Below are positions 33,337 to 41,199 of a DNA stretch of 64,000 bases, one piece after another (the first letter of the stretch is position 1; the number at the start of each line of letters is the position of its first letter). Made by a program: the position numbers and the translations under genes. The DNA is from Lachnospiraceae bacterium (GTDB taxonomy: Bacteria; Bacillota; Clostridia; Lachnospirales; Lachnospiraceae), in NCBI GenBank assembly GCA_017427415.1, contig JAFRSU010000091.1, forward strand, positions 1-64,000, in the 5' to 3' direction. The notes below the pieces were generated by a model. That model made no database searches. It saw only the letters and a list, made by a program, of their open reading frames with translations, and was not told the origin of the DNA.

Positions 33337-36000
33337 ATGTTTAAGATCGAATCATTTAATGTTGACGCTGAGGCCCGTACCTTTGAGATGAGCGATTCTG
33401 TTTTCCATGAGGCGTTAAAAACGGATCCGGTAAGTAAGGAACGTTTTCATGTTAAAAATCCGAAAGGGGAAGACTTTGATATCGTATATTGGGATAATAA
33501 CGATGATATAGAGCCTGTGGATGCTTATCCTTCCTATCTTAAACCGCCTTATATGGTTAAGTATCTGAAATATAATGAATATGGAAAAGAATCAATTTAC
33601 CTGGAATTTCTTAAAGGACTTGATACTTATATATTTGAAGAGCTGAATGAATACACTATTGTTCTTACAAAGGTAATCCTAAAGTATACCGATATGCAGG
33701 TATGGTGCAATGACCCCCGTATCCTGTGGTTTATCGATGAAGATCAAAGACTGCATATCGCGGATGAACTTCCTTCGGTTTTTTATAATGATAAATGTTT
33801 TTATGTTCAGGAACAGATAAGGATCGGAATGGAAGACAATAATTTCAATCGCCTGAGCAGTACATATGCTTTCCACAATCTTTTCTTTATGCAGTGGATC
33901 CTGGACGGCAGATCGTTTTCGGATTTCAAGTATATAACCATTCCGATCGACAATACCGGGGGTATCGGAGCCATTTTGTCTTCATATGTAAGGTTTGAGA
34001 GGGCTTTTGGCAAGTTCGGACTCAAATTTGTTGCACCAAGTGAGAAGAACTTCGGGAAATTCCCACGAGAGCTGGTAGAGAGATATTTTGCGGTTGATAT
34101 ATGGAATCCTGATGCAAACAAGGAGAATACTCTTGTGGTTCCGTACATGGTCATACTTATCAAGACCAAATTCTATAATAACCAGACAGCTTCTGTTGAT
34201 ACTTCGGTCATTGCCGATAGATTTAAGGAAGAAATGAACGAGTATTATGATGCTGTATTCGGGGATAAAAAGACTTTAGGCATACTTATCCGCGGAACGG
34301 ATTATATCGCAACCGGACTGTCAGGTACGAGAAAAATGGCGACCGTGGAGCAGATGATCCCGACCATTCATAAATGGATGGAGGATTACGGGTATGAAAA
34401 GCTGTTCCTTGCTACAGAGGATAATAATATCCTAAAGCAGATGAAGGCCGAGTTTGGAAAGACGATGGTGGCACTTTCTCAGGAGAGGCTGACTGTCGGG
34501 GATTTAAGGGCCGGCCAGATCATCTCGGATTATGAAAAAGAACGTAACGGTAATGAATATAATGAAAAACTTGAAGATACCACGGTTAATTATTTCTATG
34601 CCCTCTATATTCTCTCACGCTGTAATGCATTTATATGCTCCGGTCAGTGTAACGGATGGGATATGGTATTATCCCTTAACGAAGGGAAGTATGAAAGAAA
34701 ATACAAATTTGCGGTAGGTATCAACGGCGATCCTGCTACGGAAGGATGGAGACAGATACGCCCTGTTACCGCAGGCATGTTTGCCCGCGGAGCTTATCCT
34801 ACGGAAAAAGCATTCTTTATGACATACAGATTTGATCTGGCTGATAAGGTCGATCCTAAAGCTTTAAAGAAGGCATGGGACAGTACTCTTAAAGTATATC
34901 CGTATATGGGCTATGCCATAACTATAAGAAACAGCAGGCTTGTATTTACAGAGAATCCTCTTCCTTTTGTGATAGAGGAGACGGGCGAGGTTATTGAGCC
35001 GTTTGGAAGAAAGGGCAATTTCCATACAGTTACATTCTGCTATCTTGGTAATACTTTATATATTTATGCAGACCATGTCCCGACTGACGGCACGGGATTT
35101 ATGAAAGTCCTTGAAACCTTCTTTTATCATTATTACTGTCTGGCAGACGGCAGGGAATATCCTGTTCCCGTAGGTGTATATACAGAAAAGGATGGTGCGG
35201 TCTTGGGACAGGAAGAGGATGCATATCTGGCAGTTGATCCGATCGATCCTAAGGCGATGATGTCAGGCTTTGGGAAAAAGACCGGTTTTGCATTTCCCGA
35301 AGCCGCTAATACAGGGATGTTTGTTCCGAAGGCCGATTGCCGTGCATTCTGTCTGAGCGTTCCGAGTAAAGAGTTTATGGAGCATGTAAAGAAAGTCGGC
35401 GGAAGTCCTATGTCGGTGCTGGCTGTATTTACATCCGAAGCTATGCAGAAAGTACATCCGGAAAACGAACTTCCGTTAAGGTTCATGGCACCCGTAAGTA
35501 TCAGAAAAGTTATGGGAAACGAGAATTCCCTTTTGCATCAGGTGGTTCATGCTGAGTATGAATTTGATCCGAAGACACTAAAAGAAGAGAGTGAAGAAAA
35601 ATTAAATGCCGGGTACAGACAGTTTTTAAAAGGCTTTGCTTCCGAACAGAACATAAAAACGATGTGCGGTGTATACCGCGGTATCTGTGAAGGTTATACT
35701 AAGGCTTTTGTTTACGGTGCGCTAGACAAGATAATAACGGATACGAGAAATACTATGCCTCTGTCATACAGCGTAAGTTATCTTGGTACCTTAAAGACCG
35801 GTGAGTATGGCAGGCGTATCCGTATGACGGCATTTCATGTTATGCAGGAAAAGGGGCTCATGCTCCAGGTTACCGAGATTGCTGATAAGTTTTATATTGA
35901 CTGGTATCAGGGTTTCCATGGAGAACAGTATGTAAAAGCTTTAAGAGATATACTGGAAGATGCCGATATCAGGGGAACGGTAATTGAAAGAACCGAGTAA
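33337..36000 (+). CDS. Fusion of fucosyltransferase-like and condensation-like domains
   Basis: An 887-residue protein without signal peptide. Residues 185-460 resemble the NodZ/O-fucosyltransferase superfamily: IDNTGGIGAILSSYVRFERAF, the RGTDY motif in LGILIRGTDYIATG, LFLATEDNN and a CNAFICSGQCNGWDMVLSL donor-site segment. Residues 490-885 look like an acyltransferase of the condensation/alcohol acetyltransferase class, with the HxxxDG motif in ADHVPTDGTGFMKVL and a PLSYSVSYLG-type strand. Residues 1-180 are unassigned. I know of no such fusion. It starts 18 bases after preA with AGAGGAG. A role in making an acylated glycoconjugate is conjecture. Confidence 0.65.
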   Translation: MFKIESFNVDAEARTFEMSDSVFHEALKTDPVSKERFHVKNPKGEDFDIVYWDNNDDIEPVDAYPSYLKPPYMVKYLKYNEYGKESIYLEFLKGLDTYIFEELNEYTIVLTKVILKYTDMQVWCNDPRILWFIDEDQRLHIADELPSVFYNDKCFYVQEQIRIGMEDNNFNRLSSTYAFHNLFFMQWILDGRSFSDFKYITIPIDNTGGIGAILSSYVRFERAFGKFGLKFVAPSEKNFGKFPRELVERYFAVDIWNPDANKENTLVVPYMVILIKTKFYNNQTASVDTSVIADRFKEEMNEYYDAVFGDKKTLGILIRGTDYIATGLSGTRKMATVEQMIPTIHKWMEDYGYEKLFLATEDNNILKQMKAEFGKTMVALSQERLTVGDLRAGQIISDYEKERNGNEYNEKLEDTTVNYFYALYILSRCNAFICSGQCNGWDMVLSLNEGKYERKYKFAVGINGDPATEGWRQIRPVTAGMFARGAYPTEKAFFMTYRFDLADKVDPKALKKAWDSTLKVYPYMGYAITIRNSRLVFTENPLPFVIEETGEVIEPFGRKGNFHTVTFCYLGNTLYIYADHVPTDGTGFMKVLETFFYHYYCLADGREYPVPVGVYTEKDGAVLGQEEDAYLAVDPIDPKAMMSGFGKKTGFAFPEAANTGMFVPKADCRAFCLSVPSKEFMEHVKKVGGSPMSVLAVFTSEAMQKVHPENELPLRFMAPVSIRKVMGNENSLLHQVVHAEYEFDPKTLKEESEEKLNAGYRQFLKGFASEQNIKTMCGVYRGICEGYTKAFVYGALDKIITDTRNTMPLSYSVSYLGTLKTGEYGRRIRMTAFHVMQEKGLMLQVTEIADKFYIDWYQGFHGEQYVKALRDILEDADIRGTVIERTE

Positions 36001-36077
36001 GTCAGGTATCAAATGTAAAAAAAATGATCCGCTTCAACAATATGGATTTGAAAATTGAAGGGAGAGATGGATAGGAA

Positions 36078-36290
36078 ATGAATGTAAAATATATGCCGGG
36101 TCCTTACAAGGAGGAAGCTAAGACTTTCTTCAGAGAATGTGTAGGGGACGATCTGTATTTTAAAGCAATGAGTACTGAAGCAGGAAGCAGGCATCATTAT
36201 GTGGCCGCCCGCGTATACTTAAGCCAGCCGGATTGGGAACGTTTTTGCTGGATAGAACAACACGGGTCGCTTAACGGATACTCTGCTTAA
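36078..36290 (+). CDS. Hypothetical protein, 70 aa
   Basis: A 70-residue soluble peptide rich in aromatic and charged residues, with MPGPYKEEAKTFFRECVGDD near the start and a single WIEQHG segment near the end. No family was recognised. A GGGAGAG lies about 12 bases before the ATG and AGGA lies closer. It sits between the fusion gene and the phosphatase gene on one strand, with 22 bases to the next start, so it is probably expressed in the same operon. Confidence 0.6.
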   Translation: MNVKYMPGPYKEEAKTFFRECVGDDLYFKAMSTEAGSRHHYVAARVYLSQPDWERFCWIEQHGSLNGYSA

Positions 36291-36312
36291 AGTATGAAAA
36301 GGAAGGTTGAAT

Positions 36313-38496
36313 ATGCATAAACTCGGACGTTTGATAATAGGTGGTATTGAAAGCAAGATATTTAACCTGGTTCTGATCAACCTTGTTATAGTTATTGCTG
36401 CATTTGCGCTGGTGCTTAATCATTCCGCTAACGATCTGACACAGCTTGTGGCTGACGCTAATGTGAAGCAGGAAGAGTCCATGCGGAATACTACAAATGC
36501 GACAATGGACGCAGTAGTAACTAATACTATGGGGCAGACAGTCGCAATGGAGGCCTATATTGCCGACGACTTATTTGAGCATCTGAAGTCACTGGTACAG
36601 ATGCTCGGTGATTATACGAAGGTACTTCTTGAATCTCCTGAAAATTATCCCCAAAACATAAGGATAAGGGTTCCGGATAAAAATGATGACGGAAAGGCAG
36701 TACCTCAGCTTCTGTACGGAGAGAATGTAGATATGGAGGCCCCGGCTAACAGGCTTAAGGTAAAACTGCTCGGAAACCTTTCGGATATGATGGTTTCCCT
36801 TTATAACACAAACAGTATTAATTCCTGCTTTGTTTCCGTACCTGAGGGTTTTACGATCATTACGGATGACAGGTCTGCAACCAAATTTAATGATGACGGC
36901 ACTCCTGTTATGATTGACGGTACTACCCGTTCATGGTATAAAAATACTGCGGCTAAAGGGGAGATATATTTTTCCGATATTGAGATAGATGCTTTTACCG
37001 GGAAGAAAGGTATGGTCTGTGCCGTTCCTATATATGTTAACGGCAGGCTTGAAGCCATAGTGGGAGCAGATCTGTTCCTTGATGCCATTGAAAACGGGAT
37101 TGATGCAGTATCCGATAACGGAGGCATAACCTTTATCGTCAATCAGGACGGGCATGTGATCTTTTCATCGGATAAGGAAGGGTTTTTTAAAGTAAATGTA
37201 TCGTCTGAGGCGGAAAATCTTAAAAATATTGAAAACAGTGAACTGGCGGCATTTATATCCGGAGCGCTTACGGGAGATGCAGCCATAAAGCAGGTTGCTA
37301 TCGGAGACAAGTCTTATTATATGGCAGGTTCGGCCATGCCTGCTGTGGGCTGGGCACTTGTTTCCGCTGTAGATAAATCCGTTTTGGAAACACCTGCCAA
37401 TATGCTTATAGAAAGCAATAATGCAATACTTGAAGATTCAAAAACGGTTTATGAATATAACATAAGCAAATCAAAGCTTACGATCCTGATCATCCTGGTC
37501 GTGATATTTTTATTGGGTATTTTAAACGCCGTAGTGCTTTCAAAGAGGATCGTAAAACCATTAAACTCAATGGCTTCAAGGATTTCAGAGCTTAGTGGCG
37601 ATGACCTTGCTTTCCGGATGGAGGATAAATATCGTACCGGTGACGAGATACAGGTACTGGCTGAAAATTTTGAGGCTTTGTCCTTAAAAACATTAAATTA
37701 TATAAATGAGATCACAAGGATCACAGCCGAAAAGGAAAGGATAGGGGCGGAGCTTAACGTTGCCACACAGATCCAGGCGGATATGCTCCCGAGAATATTC
37801 CCGCCGTTCCCCGACAGGAAGGAATTTGACCTGTTTGCTTCAATGAACCCGGCCAAAGAGGTGGGCGGTGACTTTTATGATTATTTCCTTGTGGATGATG
37901 ATCATATAGCTTTGATCATGGCTGATGTATCAGGTAAGGGAGTTCCGGCTGCGCTGTTTATGGTCATAACCAAAACGCTTATTAAAAACAGAGCCCAGAT
38001 GGGCGGTTCGGTATCGGAGATCCTTAAGGAGGTAAATGATCAGCTCTGTGAAGGAAATGAAGCAGAGATGTTTGTTACGGTCTGGATGGCTATCATAGAG
38101 ATATCTACCGGAAAAGGAATTGCGGCTAATGCCGGACATGAGCATCCGGCCATCAGGCATAGGGATGGAGAATTTGAACTGGTTGAATACAGACATTCAC
38201 CGGCGTTGGCGGTTATGGAAGGAATACCTTTCAGGCAGCATGAGTTTACCCTTAACCCCGGAGATACTGTTTTTGTATATACGGATGGCGTAGCAGAGGC
38301 AACGGATGCGAATAATGAGCTTTTCGGTAACGAGAGGATGCTTAAGGGACTTAACCGTGAGCCTGATGCAGAGCCTAAGAAGGTTCTTGAAAATGTTATG
38401 GATTCCATAGAGGACTTTGTTGAGGACGCACCGCAGTTTGATGATATTACAATGCTGTGCTTTAAATATTACGGAAAGGAGCAGGCAGAACACTAA
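36313..38496 (+). CDS. Membrane SpoIIE-type PP2C phosphatase with extracellular sensor
   Basis: About 727 residues. A helix at 12-35, a dCache-like extracellular region at about 40-375 and a second helix at 388-412 are followed by HAMP (to about 460) and a SpoIIE/PP2C phosphatase domain (490-725). Metal-binding motifs are EVGGDFYDYF, MADVSGKGVPAALFM, YTDGVAEATD and DDITMLCFKY. These enzymes dephosphorylate STAS proteins such as the one at 29184. ATG at 36313 has GGAAGG 6 bases upstream and is preferred to the TTG at 36307. Confidence 0.9.
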   Translation: MHKLGRLIIGGIESKIFNLVLINLVIVIAAFALVLNHSANDLTQLVADANVKQEESMRNTTNATMDAVVTNTMGQTVAMEAYIADDLFEHLKSLVQMLGDYTKVLLESPENYPQNIRIRVPDKNDDGKAVPQLLYGENVDMEAPANRLKVKLLGNLSDMMVSLYNTNSINSCFVSVPEGFTIITDDRSATKFNDDGTPVMIDGTTRSWYKNTAAKGEIYFSDIEIDAFTGKKGMVCAVPIYVNGRLEAIVGADLFLDAIENGIDAVSDNGGITFIVNQDGHVIFSSDKEGFFKVNVSSEAENLKNIENSELAAFISGALTGDAAIKQVAIGDKSYYMAGSAMPAVGWALVSAVDKSVLETPANMLIESNNAILEDSKTVYEYNISKSKLTILIILVVIFLLGILNAVVLSKRIVKPLNSMASRISELSGDDLAFRMEDKYRTGDEIQVLAENFEALSLKTLNYINEITRITAEKERIGAELNVATQIQADMLPRIFPPFPDRKEFDLFASMNPAKEVGGDFYDYFLVDDDHIALIMADVSGKGVPAALFMVITKTLIKNRAQMGGSVSEILKEVNDQLCEGNEAEMFVTVWMAIIEISTGKGIAANAGHEHPAIRHRDGEFELVEYRHSPALAVMEGIPFRQHEFTLNPGDTVFVYTDGVAEATDANNELFGNERMLKGLNREPDAEPKKVLENVMDSIEDFVEDAPQFDDITMLCFKYYGKEQAEH

Positions 38497-38528
38497 TGTT
38501 TAACAATGTCTGTAACAGGGAAGGATAT

Positions 38529-38936
38529 ATGAAAAAAATACAACTGGAAGCCAAAGTTGAAAATCTCCAGACGGTGCTTGATCTTATAGACGATGAACTG
38601 GATAATGCCGGCTGCCCTATGAAGGTTAAGATGCAGATAGATATAGCGGTTGAGGAATTGTTTGTTAATGTCGCAAACTATGCCTATGCGCCCGGGACAG
38701 GTGAAGCGACCGTGATCATAGATGTTGAACCTTCACCGGGAAAGGCGGTGATAACAATAAAAGACGGAGGAGTTCCGTTTGATCCGACATCAAAGGAAGA
38801 TCCCGATGTTACCCTGTCTGCTGCCGAGCGCCGGATAGGCGGTTTGGGTATTTACATGGCCAAGAAAAGCATGGACAGTATGGAATATGCTTATAAAGAT
38901 GGCTGCAATATTGTTACGATTACCAAGAATATTTAA
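38529..38936 (+). CDS. RsbW-like anti-sigma serine/threonine kinase
   Basis: A 135-residue GHKL-type ATPase. The N box is IDIAVEELFVNVANYAY, the G1 box is VITIKDGGVPFDP and the lid/G2 box is IGGLGIYMAKKSMDSMEY. All three motifs are intact, unlike the 28516 protein. It should phosphorylate a STAS partner and bind a sigma factor or other target. The ATG at 38529 follows AGGGAAGG; an ATG at 38496 overlapping the phosphatase stop is possible. No sigma factor of this class is in the module. Confidence 0.9.
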   Translation: MKKIQLEAKVENLQTVLDLIDDELDNAGCPMKVKMQIDIAVEELFVNVANYAYAPGTGEATVIIDVEPSPGKAVITIKDGGVPFDPTSKEDPDVTLSAAERRIGGLGIYMAKKSMDSMEYAYKDGCNIVTITKNI

Positions 38937-38941
38937 GAGTA

Positions 38942-39757
38942 TCAGTCAATTGCTTTTTCAAAATGCTGGTAATCCTTTTTGGTATTCCAGTCACCGCCCC
39001 AGGTAAAGCCGTGGGCGATAAAGATGTTATAACAGGGATCCCCGTTTTTTATAAAATGGGGATTCTCTTTTTCTCTGTCAACATAGTCTGTTGCATTTTC
39101 GGGCTGGAGGAACAGAGTTCCGTCCTTACGGGTATAGACGTAAGGGTTGTAGAGTGTGTTGATATCTATAGCCAGACCCAGCGCATGGTTAGAAAGGACG
39201 GTCGTTTCGGCTATCGTCCTGTAACAGAATGAGGAAGAGTTGTTGTCTTCCATGGATTTTTCATCGTCCGCACCGTATTCGTCTATGAGGCGGATTTTTT
39301 CTATTTCATATTTTATATCGAAGAGCTCTTTGAATATCTCAAGGGTATCATCTGCGATAGCCTTATTTACGATGATCTCGCCCTCATGGATCTCACCGTC
39401 AAAGCCGTAGTGCACCACATGGCACCAACGAAGATCGTCTAAAGATATCGTGGCTCCTTCCGGATAGGACTTGCCCTTTATACGTTCGAAGATCTCATCT
39501 GTGATTTCTGTCATGTAAAACTCTTCCTCATAGTTTTTCTCCGGGACGGGTGTGGGAGAAGGAGAGGGAGAAGGTGTGGCAGCCTCTGTTATGGTGGGTG
39601 AAGGAGTTTCGGTTACGGGATTAAGCATGGGGTTTTTCATATTGTCTTTCTCCTCCTCGGCTGCTTCGTTAAAAAATTTTATCATCATGACCACGCTGAA
39701 AATGAGTGCGGCACCAAGTAGTGTAAAGATAAATATGTAGAGTATTTTCTTAAGCAT
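38942..39757 (-). CDS. M15-family D-alanyl-D-alanine carboxypeptidase-like protein
   Basis: About 271 residues: an N-terminal membrane anchor (LKKILYIFIFTLLGAALIFSV), a Thr/Pro/Ser-rich linker at about 45-75 with TPSPSPSPTP, and an M15 peptidase domain. The zinc ligands are in SNHALGLAIDIN (HxxxxxxD) and DYQHFE (His). GFTWGGDW is also typical. It trims cell-wall peptides outside the membrane. The ATG at 39757 starts just before the anchor; 39823 is a longer alternative. It converges with the RsbW-like gene, 5 bases apart. Confidence 0.85.
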   Translation of the reverse strand: MLKKILYIFIFTLLGAALIFSVVMMIKFFNEAAEEEKDNMKNPMLNPVTETPSPTITEAATPSPSPSPTPVPEKNYEEEFYMTEITDEIFERIKGKSYPEGATISLDDLRWCHVVHYGFDGEIHEGEIIVNKAIADDTLEIFKELFDIKYEIEKIRLIDEYGADDEKSMEDNNSSSFCYRTIAETTVLSNHALGLAIDINTLYNPYVYTRKDGTLFLQPENATDYVDREKENPHFIKNGDPCYNIFIAHGFTWGGDWNTKKDYQHFEKAID

Positions 39758-39884
39758 AATATTATCGCCGCGGACAGCGGATCCTTTCGTTATTTTCTGT
39801 CGGATGACCGATAATATTATCATACTATAAACAAGGTGTTTTTACAATAGTAAGTAAAAGAAAAGCCCGATATATGTATCCTGA

Positions 39885-40256
39885 CTACTGTTTGCTGACC
39901 AATGCCGGAATCCAGTTTTCTTCATATAAAAGCCTGATCAGTTTTGTGACGAAACGGTGCTCGATACAACTGCTGCAGGGTTCAAACAGTTCTGAATGAA
40001 AATCCGGTAAAGGGCAATCAGATTTTATGAATGCATAAGCAAATATCTTAAGAGTATTTACGGAAATCGAGGGGTCTCCCTTAAGTATTTTGTTCAGTGT
40101 AGATCTCGATATTCCTATTATTTCGGGGAGAGAAGATTTATTGGTATCAAGGTGTCTGAGGAGAATCTCCTGATACTCTTTTAAATGTGTAGGGTCTGCA
40201 TGGTCTTTCGCGATATACTCTGCCAAAAGATGCAAAATGATGTCATGGTTTTTCAT
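39885..40256 (-). CDS. HTH-domain regulator, 123 aa
   Basis: A 123-residue protein with a Cro/XRE-like helix-turn-helix near residues 38-65 (SLPEIIGISRSTLNKILKGDPSISVNTLKIF). Short helices precede it, and the C-terminal part has the cysteine pair EPCSSCIEH. Start has an AGGAGG-like site (TACAGGAGGTATATAAG on the - strand). Target unknown. It stands alone between the M15 gene and the marR promoter region. Confidence 0.75.
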   Translation of the reverse strand: MKNHDIILHLLAEYIAKDHADPTHLKEYQEILLRHLDTNKSSLPEIIGISRSTLNKILKGDPSISVNTLKIFAYAFIKSDCPLPDFHSELFEPCSSCIEHRFVTKLIRLLYEENWIPALVSKQ

Positions 40257-40377
40257 ATCTTATATACCTCCTGTACCAATACTTTTTTCTGAGCAATGAT
40301 CCGTTCGGGCTTTTCTGATATTACCCATATCGGATTATTACACCAAGAAAAAGTATTGTATTTCAGGGCCAAACCTG

Positions 40378-40408
40378 CACCCCGCAGGAGCCTCCCTCCG
40401 GCGGGGTG
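40378..40408. repeat. Isolated GC-rich inverted repeat
   Basis: CACCCCGC (40378-40385) pairs with GCGGGGTG (40401-40408), with an inner GGAG/CTCC pairing. It lies in the 363-base gap between the HTH gene and marR. No T run follows. The rest of that gap is A/T-rich and holds the marR promoter. Confidence 0.55.
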
Positions 40409-40533
40409 TTAAGATGGCAATAAGCTGCGCAGCTGATTATTATAATATCATTGACCGGGGTTTTACGCTATGTTTTATTTTTGTACATAATCCGGTGTTT
40501 TGTCCATTTTTCTGTACAAAATAAAAAAGAGTA

Positions 40534-40562
40534 TTGACAAAACAAAAATAAGGGTATATAAT
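40534..40562 (+). promoter_or_regulatory. Sigma-A promoter of marR and the ABC exporter
   Basis: TTGACA (40534-40539), 17-base spacer, TATAAT (40557-40562): a perfect consensus promoter. Confidence 0.92.
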
Positions 40563-40570
40563 CCCAATTA

Positions 40571-40607
40571 GAACAGTTCCAAATGGAACAGTCCAAAATA
40601 GAACAGT
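40571..40607 (+). promoter_or_regulatory. Phased MarR-type operator repeats
   Basis: GAACAGT occurs at 40571, 40586 and 40601, an exact 15-base period covering the transcription start and reaching the ribosome binding site. GTTCCAAATGGAAC between the first two is a palindrome. Placement suits autorepression by the MarR protein encoded next. Confidence 0.75.
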
Positions 40608-40619
40608 CAGGAGGAGGAC

Positions 40620-41093
40620 ATGGAGCATAAGGAATCATTAGGCTGGGAGCTTAAGCGTATGAGCAACACGATAGGAAGCTTTATCGGAGCTGAGCTTACG
40701 AAAGCGGGATTTGATGAGATCATCATCACCCATGGCTGGATATTGGGATATCTGTGCCATCATGAGGATACGGTCATATATCAGAAGGACATAGAGACCA
40801 GATTCTGCATGCCCCGTTCCACTGTTGCCAACGTTATGAAGCAGTTTGAGCAGATGGGTTATATAAAAAGACAGTCCGATGAAAAGGATACAAGGCTCAA
40901 ACGCATCATAGTCACGGATATCGGGAAAAAGGTCCATGAGGATAGTATGAAGAGTATCTTCGCCACAAATGAGAAGATGGAAGAAGGTATTTCGGATAAA
41001 GAAAGACAGACGCTGCACAATATTTTCGATAAGATATCGGAGAACATGAAGCGCAGCGGATTTGAGGGAGGAACCATCATGACGAAGTCATGA
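40620..41093 (+). CDS. MarR-family transcriptional regulator
   Basis: A 157-residue regulator with the MarR winged helix: DIETRFCMPRSTVANVMKQFEQMGYIKRQSDEKDTRLKRIIVTDIGKK. The wing (DEKDTRLKR) matches family consensus. AGGAGGAGG precedes the ATG. A perfect promoter and three operator-like repeats lie upstream, and two ABC exporter genes lie downstream, so it probably represses its own operon until a drug or metabolite is bound. Confidence 0.93.
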   Translation: MEHKESLGWELKRMSNTIGSFIGAELTKAGFDEIIITHGWILGYLCHHEDTVIYQKDIETRFCMPRSTVANVMKQFEQMGYIKRQSDEKDTRLKRIIVTDIGKKVHEDSMKSIFATNEKMEEGISDKERQTLHNIFDKISENMKRSGFEGGTIMTKS

Positions 41094-41155
41094 TTTTCAA
41101 TGTTCCGACCGACCTGCCGCCGAACGAATGTGAGGGGGCAATACCTATTAAACAA

Positions 41156-41199
41156 GGAGAAATAAAACTGGGAGAAATAAAACTGGGAGGAAGAAACTG
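41156..41199 (+). repeat. Tandem 15-bp repeats carrying Shine-Dalgarno cores
   Basis: GGAGAAATAAAACTG is repeated at 41156 and 41171, with a third diverged copy from 41186 ending at the GTG start. Each unit has a GGAG core, so copy number would change the spacing and number of ribosome binding sites. Confidence 0.75.

Noticed and set aside
36022..36072. 16-codon frame before the 70-aa gene
   Set aside because: No ribosome binding site and no conserved feature; too short to support.
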